Positions 23,401 to 38,600 of a DNA stretch of 64,000 nucleotides are shown here, one piece after another (the stretch's first letter is position 1; each line of letters starts with the position of its first letter). A model generated the notes under the pieces. That model searched no databases and was not told the DNA's origin. It worked only from the letters and a program-made list of their open reading frames with translations. The stretch covers positions 6,614,017 to 6,678,016 of the forward strand of contig NC_084677.1 in assembly GCF_028389875.1 (NCBI RefSeq), given 5' to 3'. The position numbers were made by a program, and so were the translations under genes. This DNA comes from Rhea pennata. Its lineage: Eukaryota; Chordata; Aves; Rheiformes; Rheidae.

Positions 23401-23500
23401 TCTGTATTTACAAATGGACAGGAAAAGATCAAGTGACTTGTCATATAGCACAGGTCATATACCAGCTAATTCCCTGTCAGAGCTAAAATGTGAGCTCTGA
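23401..23500 (+). mobile_element. MIR/CORE-SINE-like fragment
   Basis: Order of motifs resembles MIR: 'tttacaaatgga', 'gatcaagtgacttg', a decayed cacag core, then 'cagagctaaaatgtgagctc'. It is strongly diverged. Confidence 0.35.
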
Positions 23501-25749
23501 ATATATAAAAACAGAAGTGGGTTACATGATATGGTTTAAAAACAACTGAGGGCTTGTGCACTCTGGCTATCACTGTATCACGTATGTGGGCAAATGTGTG
23601 GATATTCTCAGTCTGTATCCCAATGAGCAATGCACGTGCAGCCTGGTAAGCCATATGCACATTGCTGTCTTGGGACCGGATGCATCCAAGGAAAGATGGC
23701 ACAGAGCAGTGGGATGAAAATTAGGTGAATGCTTTTGGTGTAGTATAGCAATTAATCACTCTGTGCAAGTTTCCTGTTTTGTTACATCTCTTGACTTTTG
23801 ACATCAAAATGTAAGTATCTGTAGTGGTATTTGGCCACTTGCCTATTGAGGTATGGAGGATACCAAAGAATTTGTTTCTATTTCATCTCCTCATAGGGCT
23901 CTTAGAGATAGCAAGAACAGAAACTTCCTAGCTAAAGTACCAGACAGGCTTAGGAAACTGAACTTCAGTTCCTAGCTTTGTCACAGCACCTGTGCAAAGC
24001 ACCAGATCGTTGATCCAGAAGACTGCAACAGCTGTTTAACTTGGATCTTGCTAACTAGAGGAATTAGTTGTATATCCATAAATCTAGTTCTTTGCTTGTC
24101 CTGTCAAGTTAGAGGAAAGGGTCACAGACATAGGCAGGTACTGTGTCTGCTAGATAAAATAAGGTTCCTGATGGTGACTAGCAAATACAAGCTATTATGT
24201 TCAAGAAAAAATAAATCTAAAATATAACATGAACAAATACTTAAAAATTCAAACTATTTCTCCTCCAAACTCACCCCCTTTTGCCTGGCTACACATCAAA
24301 TCTCTGCTTGGATATTCAGTCTAGTTTTTGTGTACCACAAAGCACAAGACAGTCCAGACATAAGCCTGAGACCTATACTGCCACCTCTCCAGTGCCATTT
24401 CCATGCCTCCCTACTCTGTCTTCCTCCTCATGAGAAAAGCCTGCACCCACAAATCCTTTCCTTCTTTCAAGAATCCACGTTAATGGTCACCTCCTTTCTA
24501 TCAATGATTCTTCTTCACCCTGGTTGCGACTTTATCCTGACAGTTAACTGCTGCAAAAACAGGACTGGGGCAGCATAACTGTAGGCAATGATCATATCGA
24601 ATCTTTTTCTATCATATTAGGATAATCTCTCATGAATTAAGGGGTATATTTGATTTCTTTTCAATGTGATATATACAATCTGGCAGAGTTCAGTATAAAC
24701 GCAGGAACTGCATTTGTGCAGTTTGACCAGGTCAGGTAAACCCAGTGGAGTCAGTGGAGTCTGCTCAGACAGAGCACATTGCAGGATTGAGGGCTGTTTT
24801 TGTAAACTCTTTAACATGCAAAATTCACAAAATCTTTCAATGAATAAAATAAGGCAACTGAAATTCACAGTTGGCATTTTTACTTCAAATTAATGTTATA
24901 GCATTGGTTGAATTAATCTTTTTCTTGTAAGTAGCAGTGAAAAGATCCTAGAGTGTGAATAAATTAAAACAAGAATTAAAACAAGTGAAACTAATAACAG
25001 GAAAAAAAAAACTTTGTAAAGATACTCTTTAAGATACCGTTCAGAGGCATATGTAATTGGAAGAGATTTCTACACATATTTGAGCAGAGAATGAGAATTA
25101 ATTGCTGGAAAACTGCTCCTATTTGTGGAGTTTGTGGAGGAGGAGTTTCTCACACCAGCAATGCTAGAACTGTAGTAGAGAGGAGGAAGATACCAATTAG
25201 ACTAACAGAAAGAGCAGGGCTGAGATAAACATCTGGAAGACTCCCTGAGGCGATTCCTTTTGAAGATTTAAAAACAGAAGGATGAATTTATCTGAGATAC
25301 TGTACTGGAACTGGAATTGGTAGAGGTGTTTGCAGGTGGAATCACATAATTGCACTTCTTCCTATTATCAGAGGTAGTTTACATTTGGGAGAGTCTGGGA
25401 AGCTGGGATTTTAAAGAACATAGAACTGACAATAGATGGTGGGAGGCAAGATGAGAGCATGAATTCACATTTACATAGTGGTGAAGTCAAAGCCAAATGT
25501 GGCATCTCACTACCTTTATTTGTTCTTAATATTTAGCAATGAATATTAATTACATTAAATAAGAGTTGTTTTATTATTTGAATATGAGCATTAGATGTTC
25601 AGTTGCTGTTTAAATCACAGCTTAAAGCACGCTGTCAGGACAGAATTTATTTCAGAACACCTTGCTTTCTAGGCACCCCATCCTGTGTCCGTTGTAGTGG
25701 AAGTGCAGTGGAAAGTGGCCTTTCAAGTAGGGTTGGTTTGAACTAAGCT

Positions 25750-25783
25750 TGTTTTTGTTTGCTTTTTTGTTTGTTTGTTTTTC
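25750..25783 (+). repeat. T/G-rich simple repeat
   Basis: Irregular (GTTT)n with longer T runs. Confidence 0.75.
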
Positions 25784-26110
25784 CCAAGAATAAGCCACTT
25801 CATTTTTTGAGAGAACTGAGAATAAAAAAACATCTGTTGGGGGTGGTTTTGGATGTGTTATATCTGAAATACTTTTGATGCATGGTGCAGTAGTGGTAGG
25901 ACATGGGGAGGAAAGAGGATTATTGGTTTAATTTTTCACATATGTCATGCTTTGAAATTGCTTATTTTCTAAAGACTGGCTGTGGTCAGAATTTTCTTCT
26001 TGATCTTGGGTCCTTAGTGTAAGATGATTTTCAGTAACTTTTTGATTTGACCCTTGAAGTCTGCAGGAGCTGCAGGCTGCTGCCTGTGGTCATCATTTAC
26101 CATTTAACCA

Positions 26111-26140
26111 AATATATATATATATGTATGTATGTATATT
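26111..26140 (+). repeat. (AT)n/(GTAT)n microsatellite
   Basis: About seven AT dinucleotides followed by three GTAT units. Confidence 0.9.
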
Positions 26141-29100
26141 TAATACATCACATAATTTCTTCCTGACTGTATCCGGCAGAGGAGATCCTCGCAGAATTAG
26201 CACTGCTTTGCCAGGGTTGAAGGCTGTTGCCTTGAGTGATATGATGCATGTAGGAACCTGTTTTGACACTTGATTTGCCTAGCTTATCTGGAGGCTACTT
26301 GTATGTTTTGGCAGACTACAGTTGTTAATACTTATTTTTATTCTTGCCTCAATGCTCAAGGTCTTGATGCTTTTACGTTTTTCTTTGGTAGTTTGATACA
26401 CTGTGTCTCATACAAAAGCATTAATTTGGTGCTTATGCAAGCTTAATGGGGTGGCTTTTTCAAGTTTCCACCCATAAACCCAATAAACTATCACCATCAA
26501 ACTGGCAGGTTCTGCTAAATACTGTGAATCAGAGTGCTCCTTTCAAGACACCAAGCCCCGAGAGTTTGGGGGTAGTCACTTTTATTTGACCAATTTGTTT
26601 GACTATTTAATCTGTCAGAACCCAAAGCATAAAGCAATAACCTTTCCCAATACACATGGGAACTAGTGCATCCAAGTAACCAACCTCCTCAAAATATAAA
26701 TGCCAGTAATTTTGACGTAAACTGAATTAGTCCAAGGTAAACTCTTGACACTTTGTTACAATTGAGACTTTGTTACAGGTTCATATGGCAATGGATATTT
26801 TTGAAATCTCCTACAAAAAGGGTCTTTATGGAGTCTGTTACAGTTTACTTACCTGGAACCACTCATTATGTGGTTTCTTAAATCCTTTCTTGGTGACAAT
26901 GAGTAAGCTTCAGGCATCAGTCACTTACCCATCCTCTATTATGTTTTACATGGCAGAATGCCTCTGAGAGCTCATCTGAGATCACTACAAAGAGGAGGCT
27001 TGAGCTGCTTTGCCATTTCCAACCTGCATGTTCTGATGAAGCCCTTGTCCAAACTATTTATAGAAACTAGCTGTAAAGTGCTGCCTGAAGCAAACTTGAG
27101 CCCTTAGAAAGTCCATCTTTTGTCTCACTTGGTGCCAATATAATGGGCAACTTTGTTATTGAATACCTTGCCTAACAGCTACTGCATTACATCTGTTGTT
27201 ATAACCTATCTGGCCTGAAGCTTGAAGTCATGTCAAGTTGCATTTGATCTGAAGCAAAGCAGCCTCCACTGTCTGTGTCAGGGATATTTCCATCAAAGAC
27301 AACTGCAAGTCAGCTATGTGGTACTTGTTCCATGCATTTACGAGCCACTATGATTTAGATTTGGTCTACAGCAAGAAATTCCATTTTAGTCATTCTGTGC
27401 TGAAATTGTTTGCAGGATTATGGCAATCAAGCTCTCCAACACAATAGAAGCTTTACCTGTTGCAGGATAACATTACTTAGCTTTGTTTCCTCTGTTTTAA
27501 TCTCAGTATGTATCCTTCAGAATATGCAATCTTATGCTTGAGATTGCTATGAAGTTACCTTACCTTCCATTTTAAAGATGACACATTTCCAGACCTGCAA
27601 ACATAAGGCAAATGTTTTCCTCTCTATCTGCTATAATTTGAGTGTTGAAAATAAGTTATAATAAAGGGAATGTACAAATGGTATGAAAAGTTCAAAGTCC
27701 AGAAAAAAATCAAAGTATGTTCTCTCTTAATTAAATATGCAACTTAATGTTTCAATAGACTGTTTTCTGAGGATACTTTCAAACTGTTTCATGATCATTT
27801 CATAATACACTAGCTAGACATTAGATTCAAGGAACTAGGAACCTTCTTCCAGTCTGATGTCCTCAGTTCCTATATTCCTGAAAAATATTTTATAACCATG
27901 TCACAGCCCCATGAATACTACATTGCAAAGGTCAGTATGTTTAAAGATGTTACTACTGTTAGTCACCTTTCTCACTCTCTTGCTGGATGTCATTGCCCTC
28001 AAAGGACAGTGTGTCCATTTGTGAATTAGCACCTGGACTGCAGCAGTCTGTGCGATAGCCCTTGGACTGCAACCTGAAGTGTTCAGGCCAACCCAGAGTT
28101 ATTTTCCTTCAGTATGTTGGGCTGACACTGTGAGAATCTAGGACCTGATTCCACAGAGGATCAGATACCTCTACCTTGGATGCAACATCCTTGAGAAAAG
28201 TCAGGTCACTGGCAAGGGGCAGTGTAACTTCAGGCTACTGATTTTAATCTACTGTCCCAAGTGTGTTGAAGATTAGGTAGGCATAAGATAGTGGCCAGTG
28301 ATGGAGAGGTACTAGGCTAGGTGAGAAGTACTAGAAGCTAGATAGATTGTTGGTCTGATGTAGTATAACATGATCTCATCCCAGTGCTGAGTTTTGGGGG
28401 GTTGCTGAAAGCTCAGACATAGTGGCAAGCTATTTTGAACTCTGTCAAACAAAGCTTAAAGATTGGCTATCTAGAAATTAATGGAACATCCTAAGCCTCT
28501 TCTATTCCAATGGAAGAGACAGAGAAGTGAAAGAGATACCAGACACACTCCAGCAGGACAGCAGAGAAATATGTGGAGGAATCACAGACAGAGGAACTCT
28601 AGTTGGATTTTAAGGGGCAGCGAGAACAACACAAAACCAGCCATTGATTTTATCCGAGAGTCAGTGCCTGAGTGGAGGGAGCTATAGCTGAATCTGGTGG
28701 TGGGAGGAGTTAAGAAAGAGAAGGGCGGGCATGCCGATCACCTAAAGAGAAGGGAATTTCCTTGTGTAGGCAGATGTCCTGAAGGGAAGAGGGAAAACAG
28801 CAGCGATGTGCAGGTTCTTGAAGGCATGGAAGCCCAGGCAAGTACCAGGATCCTGCCTTAAGATGCAGCTCTGAGAAGAGATATGCTTGCTTTCTGTGTA
28901 CCTCACTTTTCTGTGTAACAGTGTGTACGTAGCTCATGCTCTCCTGCCTGACAGTTGGTGTGTTCTGAAGCACTGCGTGGAAACTGCCGTTTCACAGAGA
29001 TGTGTGCAAACACATGCTCCTTGTGCAATGTAAATGCTCCCACACTCGCCCTGCATCTTTCTCTGTGGTGCAGTACTCAGATTTGTCCATTCTCTTTCAC

Positions 29101-31539
29101 CTTTCTTTTGAAAAAAACCCACTGCTTTTGAAAGAAAAAAGATTACTGCACCACTTTATAATCACCAAGGAGGCTAGAACTTTTCAAAGTTTAATTTTTC
29201 AAGATTACTTTGAGAATTCCCACCAGAAAACATACTGTGAGGAAAGTGGAGGAAGCAAGGGCTGGTTCAGGAACCATTTCTGGAGACATGAGACTTAGAG
29301 GAGGTCAAATAGCGATAACCCACATGAGAAGGACCCTTGGTCCTTCTTCCTTTTTCTAGAACCATCAACTTTTTGCAGGTCCCTGGGTTATAACACGTTG
29401 TTTTTGAATCCATTTCATTTCCAAAAGACAAAATGTGAAACTGTTTGATGAATGAAATAACAAATCTTGTATTTCATAATACCTAGCAAATACATCCAGA
29501 GCCCTTCTAACAATCCACAGAATCAAGGATCACTGCAGAAGCGCTTGCCTGCACCAAAGGGAAGTGAGAAGACAGCCAGACTCAGCCGTAGCGAGCGAGG
29601 CTTACAGGGCACAGTCTGCCTGAAACCTCTTCTCTTGCGTGTGAGCAGTGAAGTAAATCTTTTCAAAAATCTTTATGTAGGAAATCTTATTTTCATTTGT
29701 TTTCCTAGATTGATGGTGTATGATCCTTCCGACTTTATTATGAAGAGATTATTTAGCCACATAATTAGCTAGCACAACAACCGATTATATACATACTGTA
29801 ATAACTGAGCGTTTGTGTACAGGAAAATTACCATAGAAATTTTATGAAATAGGCTCATCTCAGCTAAACAGAGGAAGTCAGAAGAAGTCCTGCTATTAGA
29901 GCAGGAAGAATACAGACCACACATTTCCATATCTGTCATCTGGTTTTAGATTAGCAGATATAGAGATTCTTTTTCAAAAATGTACTTGGTGACATTAACA
30001 AAATCTGTGATTTACTAGATGCTCAAGTATGACACTTCCTATATTAAAAAAAATGATGCGAACAAAACGCCTTGAGGCCTATGTTTGTTGCTAAACACTT
30101 TTATTATGCAAATGACACTTAAATAGAAATATTAGAAATGCAACCCATTTATGCTATGGTTTGTAGTCACCCCAACACTTCCTGTGCTATTTGGGAGAAT
30201 TCCTCAATCCTTATACTAGGGAAAAAAAAAGAAAAAAAGTTTAGCTATTGCAGATGTCTAGTGGGAACTACTCCCAATACATAAGAGGCTTCAAATATCA
30301 ATGGCTTAACCATAGGGAAATTTAAATCTTTCCTTGAAGGACTGGATAGCCTTGATGGTTGAATCTAGGAAGCAGAAAAAATACGTTAAGTCAGTAAAAG
30401 AAGCACAGAAAGATAACTCTCAGTTTGTCTCAGAGGAATTTTGCTGCAGAAAGGCAAAAAAAGGTTCTGAAATCAATCTGGAACTCAAAATTCACAAATT
30501 CATACTACCTACTCCCTCTCCCAAAATAATTTACTGCAAGGTTTATCACTGTCTTTAGAGCATTGATGAAGATCTGAAAAAAATGCCAGCTAATTCAAGA
30601 ACAGAGGGGCCTGGGCAGCGAGGTAAAGGAAATAAAGAGAGTTCAGTGGCTTGTATCTCATTCTGAGAGATGGCTGGCACCAAAATAACAATTCTAAATC
30701 TAATTTCTCTTTATGATTTAAAGTCAGTTCCTCAAGCTTTACTTTGTTGTAAACAACCAGAACAATACACCAACCAGAACAATACACCAGCATGGCTACA
30801 CTATTACTGTCAGCAGCTTTAGGAGAGAGGAGGGAAGGCTGTCTTTACCATAAAATAAAGGTTAAAGGAAAGTACTGAAAACTTAAGAACAGTATAAAAT
30901 GGATTACTTGAAAATGTGCTATTAGTATCCCGGTCTTCCATGAAGAGCGCAGTCTGCAGCAACTTCCCAAACATGAGAACACATCAGCTTCCTCACCAAG
31001 AACACATCAACCCTGCAGAGAAAAAGCAAGAAAACGAATCAGTGAATTCAAGTAGCTGTTGCTCATCCTAGCCAGGGTCTCCCTCACAGGGAATTATGGG
31101 ATAATTCAAAAAGAAAATTCCAAAAATAACATAGTCAACATGCTATAGGCTTTGTGAGCCAAATCCTCAACAGGTGTAAAACTGTACAGTTCAATGAAGT
31201 CAATACACATCTGTCAGTTTAATCCACTGGCAGATTCGAGCCAGTTTAAGCAGTACAGAATATGCATCTTGCAAATCTCAGGTGGCACTACCTTCCTAGA
31301 GGAGCACAGTAAGAAGGAAAACAGTATGCCATAAACCACATTTGTGTTGAGCCAGCAGAGTCACGTGCCCTTCCTGCAGCCTTTATGGCAGTAATAAACG
31401 AGGCTGGGCTTGCCGGCTACTGCTAAGCTCTCAAGTGAAATACAAACATTTTTAGTGCAAAGCAATTCCTGGTCATTTGTATTTTCGTTATATTTTGCAT
31501 ACTCGCCCAAATGCTCCATTTAGTAAGAGCTTTACGAGG

Positions 31540-31830
31540 GCCAGTTACGCTCGGGCTGGTAGGGACCCAACCAGGGGCGGTAATATTTTGGCGACTGGAG
31601 GACAGGTGCTCCCTGCACGTGGGTGGCTCGGAAGGAGCCTCCAGGAGGCTGGGGGCCACCTGCTTCCTGCCGCCCGCTCCCAAGCCAGGGAACCCAGCAG
31701 GCACGGGCTGGGGGACCCTGTTTGCACACGTGCACACGCCTCGGCAGGAGCTACGGACTCACAGCCGGCCCCTACGCCGTGTCGGGGCCGCGCGTGCGCC
31801 TCGCGCCTCTGCCTGTCTTTTGGGCCTGCT
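31540..31830. other. Small GC- and CpG-rich patch
   Basis: A GC-rich stretch of about 300 bases in AT-rich surroundings. Several frames are open on both strands (up to about 145 codons), as expected from composition. No splice-linked frame or recognisable protein was found. It may be an orphan CpG island. Confidence 0.5.
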
Positions 31831-32585
31831 TGTTGCTGTCTGAGAAAGCTCTACCCACGCGTAATGCCCCAGCCAAGACATCAACAACTTTTACCAGGTT
31901 GCCTATGGCAATAAGGCACGTGTGACTGCTCTTCTGTCTCTCCTAGGTGCTCCCGAGCCTGCTGCCAGGTTCAGTCACGTTTGACAAAGATGTTGAGCTC
32001 TGCAAGACTCTATTTTTCCAAATGCTACTTGAGCAGAGGGCTGGGCAGAGAAGAAACCCGCATCAGCTCCACAAAGGTAAGAGCTTCACAAGGTGACAGC
32101 TGCCGTGTCTGACCTAAGGGAACCTGCTCGAGGGCGCATGCAGAAAGCAAGCCGCTTGAGTTCTGCTGGGCACAGAACCGCTTGTCCATTTCTTCCTTTT
32201 GCAGGACCCTCGGCCCTGACTGGCTTTTAACGTGATTCTTGTTCGGCTTCCCCCAGCTCTCACTGGGCCGGCGCGTGCCGAACGCAAGGGGGGCGGCCTG
32301 CTCCACTCCATCCCTTCCCTCTCCCCCGGGGAGCTCCCCCGGCCTGCAGGCAGCCCGGACGTCTGGCATCCAGAGAAGTGGGAAGACAACCAACCCGCTC
32401 ACAGTCCCAGTTCCAGCTGCTGGGTTCGCATGTACAGTGTTGGGTACCCCAGCGGTCCTTTCAGCATGCTGTAGGGAATTTTGTTTATATTGCTGGTCAA
32501 GAGAGAGAGTTACAGGCCTTCACATTCTTTAATTTTGGCCCATGTGAGGAAAGCTAGACCTCTGAAAAATTGTCTGCCTTAACTT

Positions 32586-32638
32586 ATGTATATATACATG
32601 CATATAAAAAAGTATATGTATGTGTGTGTGTGCATATA

Positions 32639-32683
<45 letters not shown>

Positions 32684-32691
32684 TTCCTCTT
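32586..32691 (+). repeat. Compound TA/TG/CG/CA microsatellite
   Basis: Starts with TATG/TATA units, passes through (TG)n and a (CG)4-5 core at about 32641-32649, and ends with (CA) of about 21 units to 32691. The alternating purine-pyrimidine run with a CG core is a strong Z-DNA-forming type. Confidence 0.95.
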
Positions 32692-35600
32692 ATACAGGCA
32701 GTGACAGAGGGAATTCAACTTTTATAAAAATATAAAAAATGGCTGTGGAGCTTTTGCAACGTTCGGTGGTTCAGATCAGCCGAGCAATCAAAGGGCAAGG
32801 CAGGGGTATGCGTGCCTTTTCATTGCCTGTTATAAACAATCAAACTCAGACTTTGCCCCATGCAGAAGTCTGAGTTATAAACAAGCTCTGCTGCTATCAT
32901 ATTACCATCCTGAGGCTGATTTATATAAACTGCCTTTGGAGCTCTGATTAGGCTCAAAAAAGCATGTGCCGTGCAGGCAGACCAGGTTGTTGGAATGCAA
33001 TTTTCAGTAACACCTCTCATAATTCACATGCCTGCTATTGGTGAATTTCTGCTTCAGAAAGATGCAATGCAGTTTCTAAAATACTTGAGAAGGAAGGCAG
33101 TTAAGCAGATAAAGATGGACTAGTCTTTTGTCTTTGAAGAGTCTGCGCCTCTAGTTTCTACATACTGTATATTCAGAGGCTGCAAGTTGTCTTTGGCAAA
33201 TTGCTGGAGGGACAAATAAATGCATTGTAATGTTAAGTTAGCAAGCAAGGGGCTGAAACTGATCCTTTTAATTTACCCTGCAGAGGAGAATATTTACAAC
33301 TGGTAAAATCCAAATAGTTTACAGGAATGTTTTCAGATGTCATCATCAGGATTACTTTAGATGAACCAGCACCATTCGTACTTAACTATAAACAGACTTT
33401 CTGTATCAGATATGTATAATAAAAAAAGCACTTTTTCTTCCCCTCAACAATTCTGAAATCACATAAGCCCTTCATCATAGACTTGTCTTCTGTGCCCATG
33501 ATATAATCACCTCCTCCCCCAAGATTTTTGAGGCAAAGACTCCCTCCTTATTTATGTAAAGAGACAAACATATCTATGTCTGAGAATATATTAACTCGTG
33601 CTTATTCACATGGCAGTGCAGTGAAGCTGTGGACACAACAGCTAAAAATTGTAATGGATACCGACCAATAAAAAGAAGTGCAGGAGGCAATTAGGAAACA
33701 GCTGTCCAAAAATAAATTCCTGTAGGTGATATTCAGTGCATCAGTTCAGGCCCTGTGTTACTAGAAAAGTAGTACAACTGTGCTAACCTTTATCAGCCAA
33801 AAGTCCCTGCTGTACTGGATTCCCGGGGAATTGAAAGCAGAGTCATCTGTAACAATGGGAGCTTTATTTATCCTGCACAACTGCTGCCAAAGCAGTCCTG
33901 GGACTTCCATGAGACTGCTATGAATACGTTTGGAGTGGGGTGAATCTGGCAGAGGGCTGCTGAACTGCTGTATCACCAGTCTCAGGTCTGCCGGCTGGCT
34001 GCACTGGCTGGCATTTTTTGTGCAGGGTTGCTAAGGAAATTTTAAAGCTTTTAGGAGCCCGAAATAGCACTGTTCAACCTGCCTACCCTGTTAAAGACTC
34101 ATGATTGTTCCACCCTCTAGAGGCAGTGGAGAGGATATAATTGCTAGTGGTGGTGACAGCTGATGGAAATTCAGAATTGGGGCTGCAGTTGGTGCTCAGC
34201 CCTGCCTCCAAGAATTAGCATTTCTTGCTAACAAGAAATGTATAAGGTAATAAGAAATTTTCTATTAACTGCCTATTTGAACTCTTAGCAGAGTAAAGGT
34301 GAGAACTATTCAACATACAGTTTCTAAGTATCAGTGGATTCTGCTCTTAGATATAAATAATCACTCATGGAATACCACTGATTTCTACAGTTTGAATCTG
34401 GATCATTAAGGAGTCTGTGGGAGTATTGCTCACATCTCTCCACCCTTCAGTGGGAGAGGAACACACTCAGAAGCTTTATGTGCCAGGGCAAGCATGGTTT
34501 CAGGTACATCCAGAACTTCAGAATGAGATTCGCAACTGTGTTAGCTCCAGGATATATGAAGGAAATATATTGTTGCTCCTTGAAGACTTCTGTTCTGCCA
34601 CCAATATTAAATTTGTACTTTTTTTCCTTTAAGATGCATATCAAAGTGAGGACATGTTGGTGCACATTTCCCGGCAGAAATGATTCTAAACTACTATTAA
34701 GTTCGGCTTGCAGAGACTGGACAGAGCAGCAAGGGTGAGCTTATGCTGAGAGAGTCTCACTCCACATTTTGAAGAATTTAGCTCATATTAATATTTGCTT
34801 GCAATAAGTTCCCTAAGACCGGGTCTCCCATGTGAAACAGTTGGCATGAGTTTCCCCATATGGTCTCCATCTTTAAGTGCACTGCACTCCAAATGCAGTG
34901 TGGATCACAGGTGAGGTGGTGGACAGAAAGGCTTGCTTGGAGATGTAGTACCCAGGCTAAAAGAGCTTGTAGTAGATCCAGAATTAGAGCCTAGTGCAAA
35001 GCCCACAGTATTGCAGTGACAAACTCCTAACATGCTAAATGTGGCAAACTTCTAAGCAATGCATGTTGATATAGCCAAAGTTTCAGTGGAACATTCAGTT
35101 GTTGCTGCTATCTTGAGAAATATTGCAGTCATTCAGGAAGGATGTTATCACAGCATGCAGGGCCACATATACAATGTATGCAATGTGTGCAAAACGTGTA
35201 ATTCTCTCTGTTATTAGATGCATGAGAGAATCTGTGTCATCCTGATGCTGAGAGTAGTAGACCCCAGGATCATAAGTAAATGGAAGGCAAAGCCTGCAGC
35301 TTGATAGTTGCTCAAAAATATTTAACTGTTCCCAAAATTAATTTCTCCCTATCATCATCTCCATGGGTTTGGTCAGTGTCATTTACATTTCATTCTGATC
35401 TAAACTTCCACTAGTGTTGGCATAGTGCCAAATTGGGAGGCCCTTAGAAAACAACTTGTTCACCTTCTGCCTCAAGTCCTAAATTCCAAATTGTAACCCA
35501 ACTTTCAGAGGAAATAGGAAAATGTACTGCCATGCTTTACTAAGAGACTGTAAGGATGAAAAAAATAGGCAAACCTCAGCAATAAAGGAGGGTTAGAGGA

Positions 35601-38600
35601 CTTGCAGAAGGTCAAGGGAAAAGAACTGTTGCATGCAGTTATAATACAGTACTCAGATACAAGGAGTTTGTTGGAAAGTGATAACATGAATCAGTGTTGG
35701 AGATATGGATATTAGAAGTACAGGTTGTGTGAAAGATAAACTATCCAAGGACATGAATCACGAAGTAAAAATGTCGCCATCAGCTGTACATAAAAATATG
35801 AAAAGTATAAAGATTTCTGTTAGTGTAAAGTAATGATAAAATAATGTAATTGTTGTTGAGCAAAGTAACAAAAGGACCTATCTGAAACATCTCTTTATCC
35901 CCCAAAATTCAAAAGTGCCATACAGGTGATTTTATTTCCTTGTCCTTGCTCATTATGACAGTGCCATACTCCACATCATCTTTATTTTTAAGATTAGTAT
36001 TTGTCGCATGATGTTTTGTAGCTAGAAGTAATAAATGGTACCGATATATGTTTTAGAGAATCAGCAGATTACCCAGACATTTTATTGCCATCTAAGCCAT
36101 GTCCATGCAGAACCAAGTCCCAGTCTCACTAAAGGCACAAAACTTTTTCTGTTAGCTTTAGTAGGATTGTGCTTAAACTAAACAATAGGAACAGTTTCTC
36201 TGGTGATCATTATTACTCAATTCCAGGTCTATATCAGCAGAAACAAAATAGTTAATTCCACAAATGAGTGAAACTTGTCATGATTCTTTATACACACCTA
36301 GTAGGCGTGGAGATTAGAGCAAAAGTACATTTGATCTGTGCAGTCTCCCCTTGCAAACTCTGCCCAAATACATTAACATGACACTCAAAGGTGATCAAGA
36401 TTAAATTCAGGCAGTGATAAGGGGCAAGATCTCTTCACAGGCTGCAAACTTAAGTGGTTCAACCTAATGCAATTACATATGTAATTTCTAAAAATAGGGC
36501 TTTTCATGGAAGTCTTCAGAGGTAAAATCTTGCTACAAGCAAACTTCATCGTAACAACTTTCATTACATTGTGTGAAAACTAGTGACTGCTTTTAAAAAA
36601 ATACATTAACTCTGCACATATTTTTTTTAGTCCTGCCTAAACAATAGAATTCCAAGTTTAAGTTCCTAAAAGTACAACCAGTCCATAATTTTAATAAACA
36701 AAAACAAATATCACATATAGGTCGGGTACTAGAATGGGTTCTGGTTTGAATGCTGGATTATTCAGATGTGTATTGACTTTAAGCAGAAACAAATTTAATG
36801 ATCCTATTCCATTCTTCTGTTGACATTAGACCTCTCCAAAAAAAGTCACAGTGGTTTCAGTGAAATAGGAACAAAAGATCAATTTAAGGTGCACTGACAG
36901 AGTTAGATACTCAGCTGTGGCTGAGGAGTACTCAGGACAAGAGCACACACAGTTGGAACACTGTATTTCAGTTCTTTCTGCTCTGTGTAGTGACTACTGT
37001 AATATTGCATTGATCCAGTGGAATAACATAAAGTATCGAATGAAAATAAAAATAGTCTTTCCGAACACCATTTCTTACCAATCTTGTTACAAGAGGAATA
37101 AAAAGCTTCAGAGAAACATTGACTTATCAAGGTGAAGTTGCTTATTTTCTGCCCAGGATTTTCTTTAAAAAACAAACCAAAACAACAACAAAAAATCTGC
37201 ACCAAAAATCCCCAAATCTTTGATAATATGCCCTAATTTGAGAAAGAATATAACTCAGAGTTTCAGGCTCTGAAACAGCAGGATTTCTTCTCTAGGTGTG
37301 TATCATATCTACCCAGCACTGACAAGAGGATCTAGTCTTCAAATGCCAGTTTTCTTTGCTGAATCTATCTTTTTATTCTGAAAAATAATGTGATGCTGCA
37401 CAATACTTCAAATTATGCGTTTAGGGAGGCGCAATGTAAGATAAGTATTATGATCCGCTCTCTTGATGTGTTAAAGAAGAACATAAATATTATAGAGCTT
37501 GCCTTGATTCTAAAAGGAAAAAAAATTAGAGATTTTAGAGTTTCTGAGATGGCAGAGCCACAGGCAAACTGCCTGTGATATTCCTGTGAACTGGTAGTTT
37601 CCTCTTCTTTAATGGTAGATGTTTTTCATTCCTTTGACCAAAGCAGGGGAGAGAAACCTTCCTCTCCTATTCTGCCTCCCACAAAAATGTTTCAATCACT
37701 TTTTTAATGGTGCCAAAAGCTGATATATAGCCCATAAAATACAGCACTATCAAAATATGAATCAGTCATAAGGCATCTCACTCCTGGCTCTCTGAATCAA
37801 ACGAACACACGCTATGCAACGATGAAGTAATTGCACTCTTCAGATTCCAAGGTTACAGGGAGGTAAAAAAGCAGATGGTGGGACACAGCCTGCCCTCCTT
37901 GCTGACAGAGAGCACGAACAGTCATGGGAGTGAGGTATTCTTCAAGGTACATATGTTCTGGTCTAGTGTGTGCATTGTTACGAGTTTATGTCCCACAAAG
38001 GAGTTACTGCTGAGTTTGCAGCCTCCAACAACTGCTGAGAACATGGGCCTTAGGTGACCACATGGAATGAAAACAGAGACCTCAGAATAGACTTTCATCA
38101 AAGATCAACAGCTAAGAGACAATGGAGATCTTTTTTTCCTATCCATAACATTTGGGCCAGACCATCGTACTGAAGTCAAATTCCTGTGGGAACTTTCTGG
38201 GGAAATTCATCCTCCAAATCTCTTCTACTGTTATGCATAAAACAAAGAACATTGTTGTTCGTCGGACATATCAACTTGCTGAAACAATACAAACAAATGA
38301 AAACATAGGCCTGCCTCCTCCTTTTCAACTTTCAGCTTTCAATCCAGCATGGTCTAATCATTCATCCCATCCAATAAAATTCAGAGGAATCTGCCACTCA
38401 CTCCACTTGCAGCAGGATGAAGAGCTGAATTAAACAGGGAAAGCCCACTCGTGAGAATGGAGGTGTTCCTTTCCTGGGCAGTATCAGACATATAAGCCAC
38501 ATGCTCAGCTGTTATGAGTGAGAGTTATACTACACAGGGAAATGTCCCTTTGTTTTTCAGAGTGACTCTGATAGGGAAGATGGAAGGAGTAAACATTAAC

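Noticed and set aside
30334..30558. 74-codon Lys-rich plus-strand frame
   Set aside because: Starts at TTG; its first 40 bases resemble a decayed LINE tail. No splice or homology support.
34417..34632. 71-codon plus-strand frame with an internal TTTCAG|GTACAT donor
   Set aside because: Starts at GTG, has no good acceptor, and no partner exon in phase was found.
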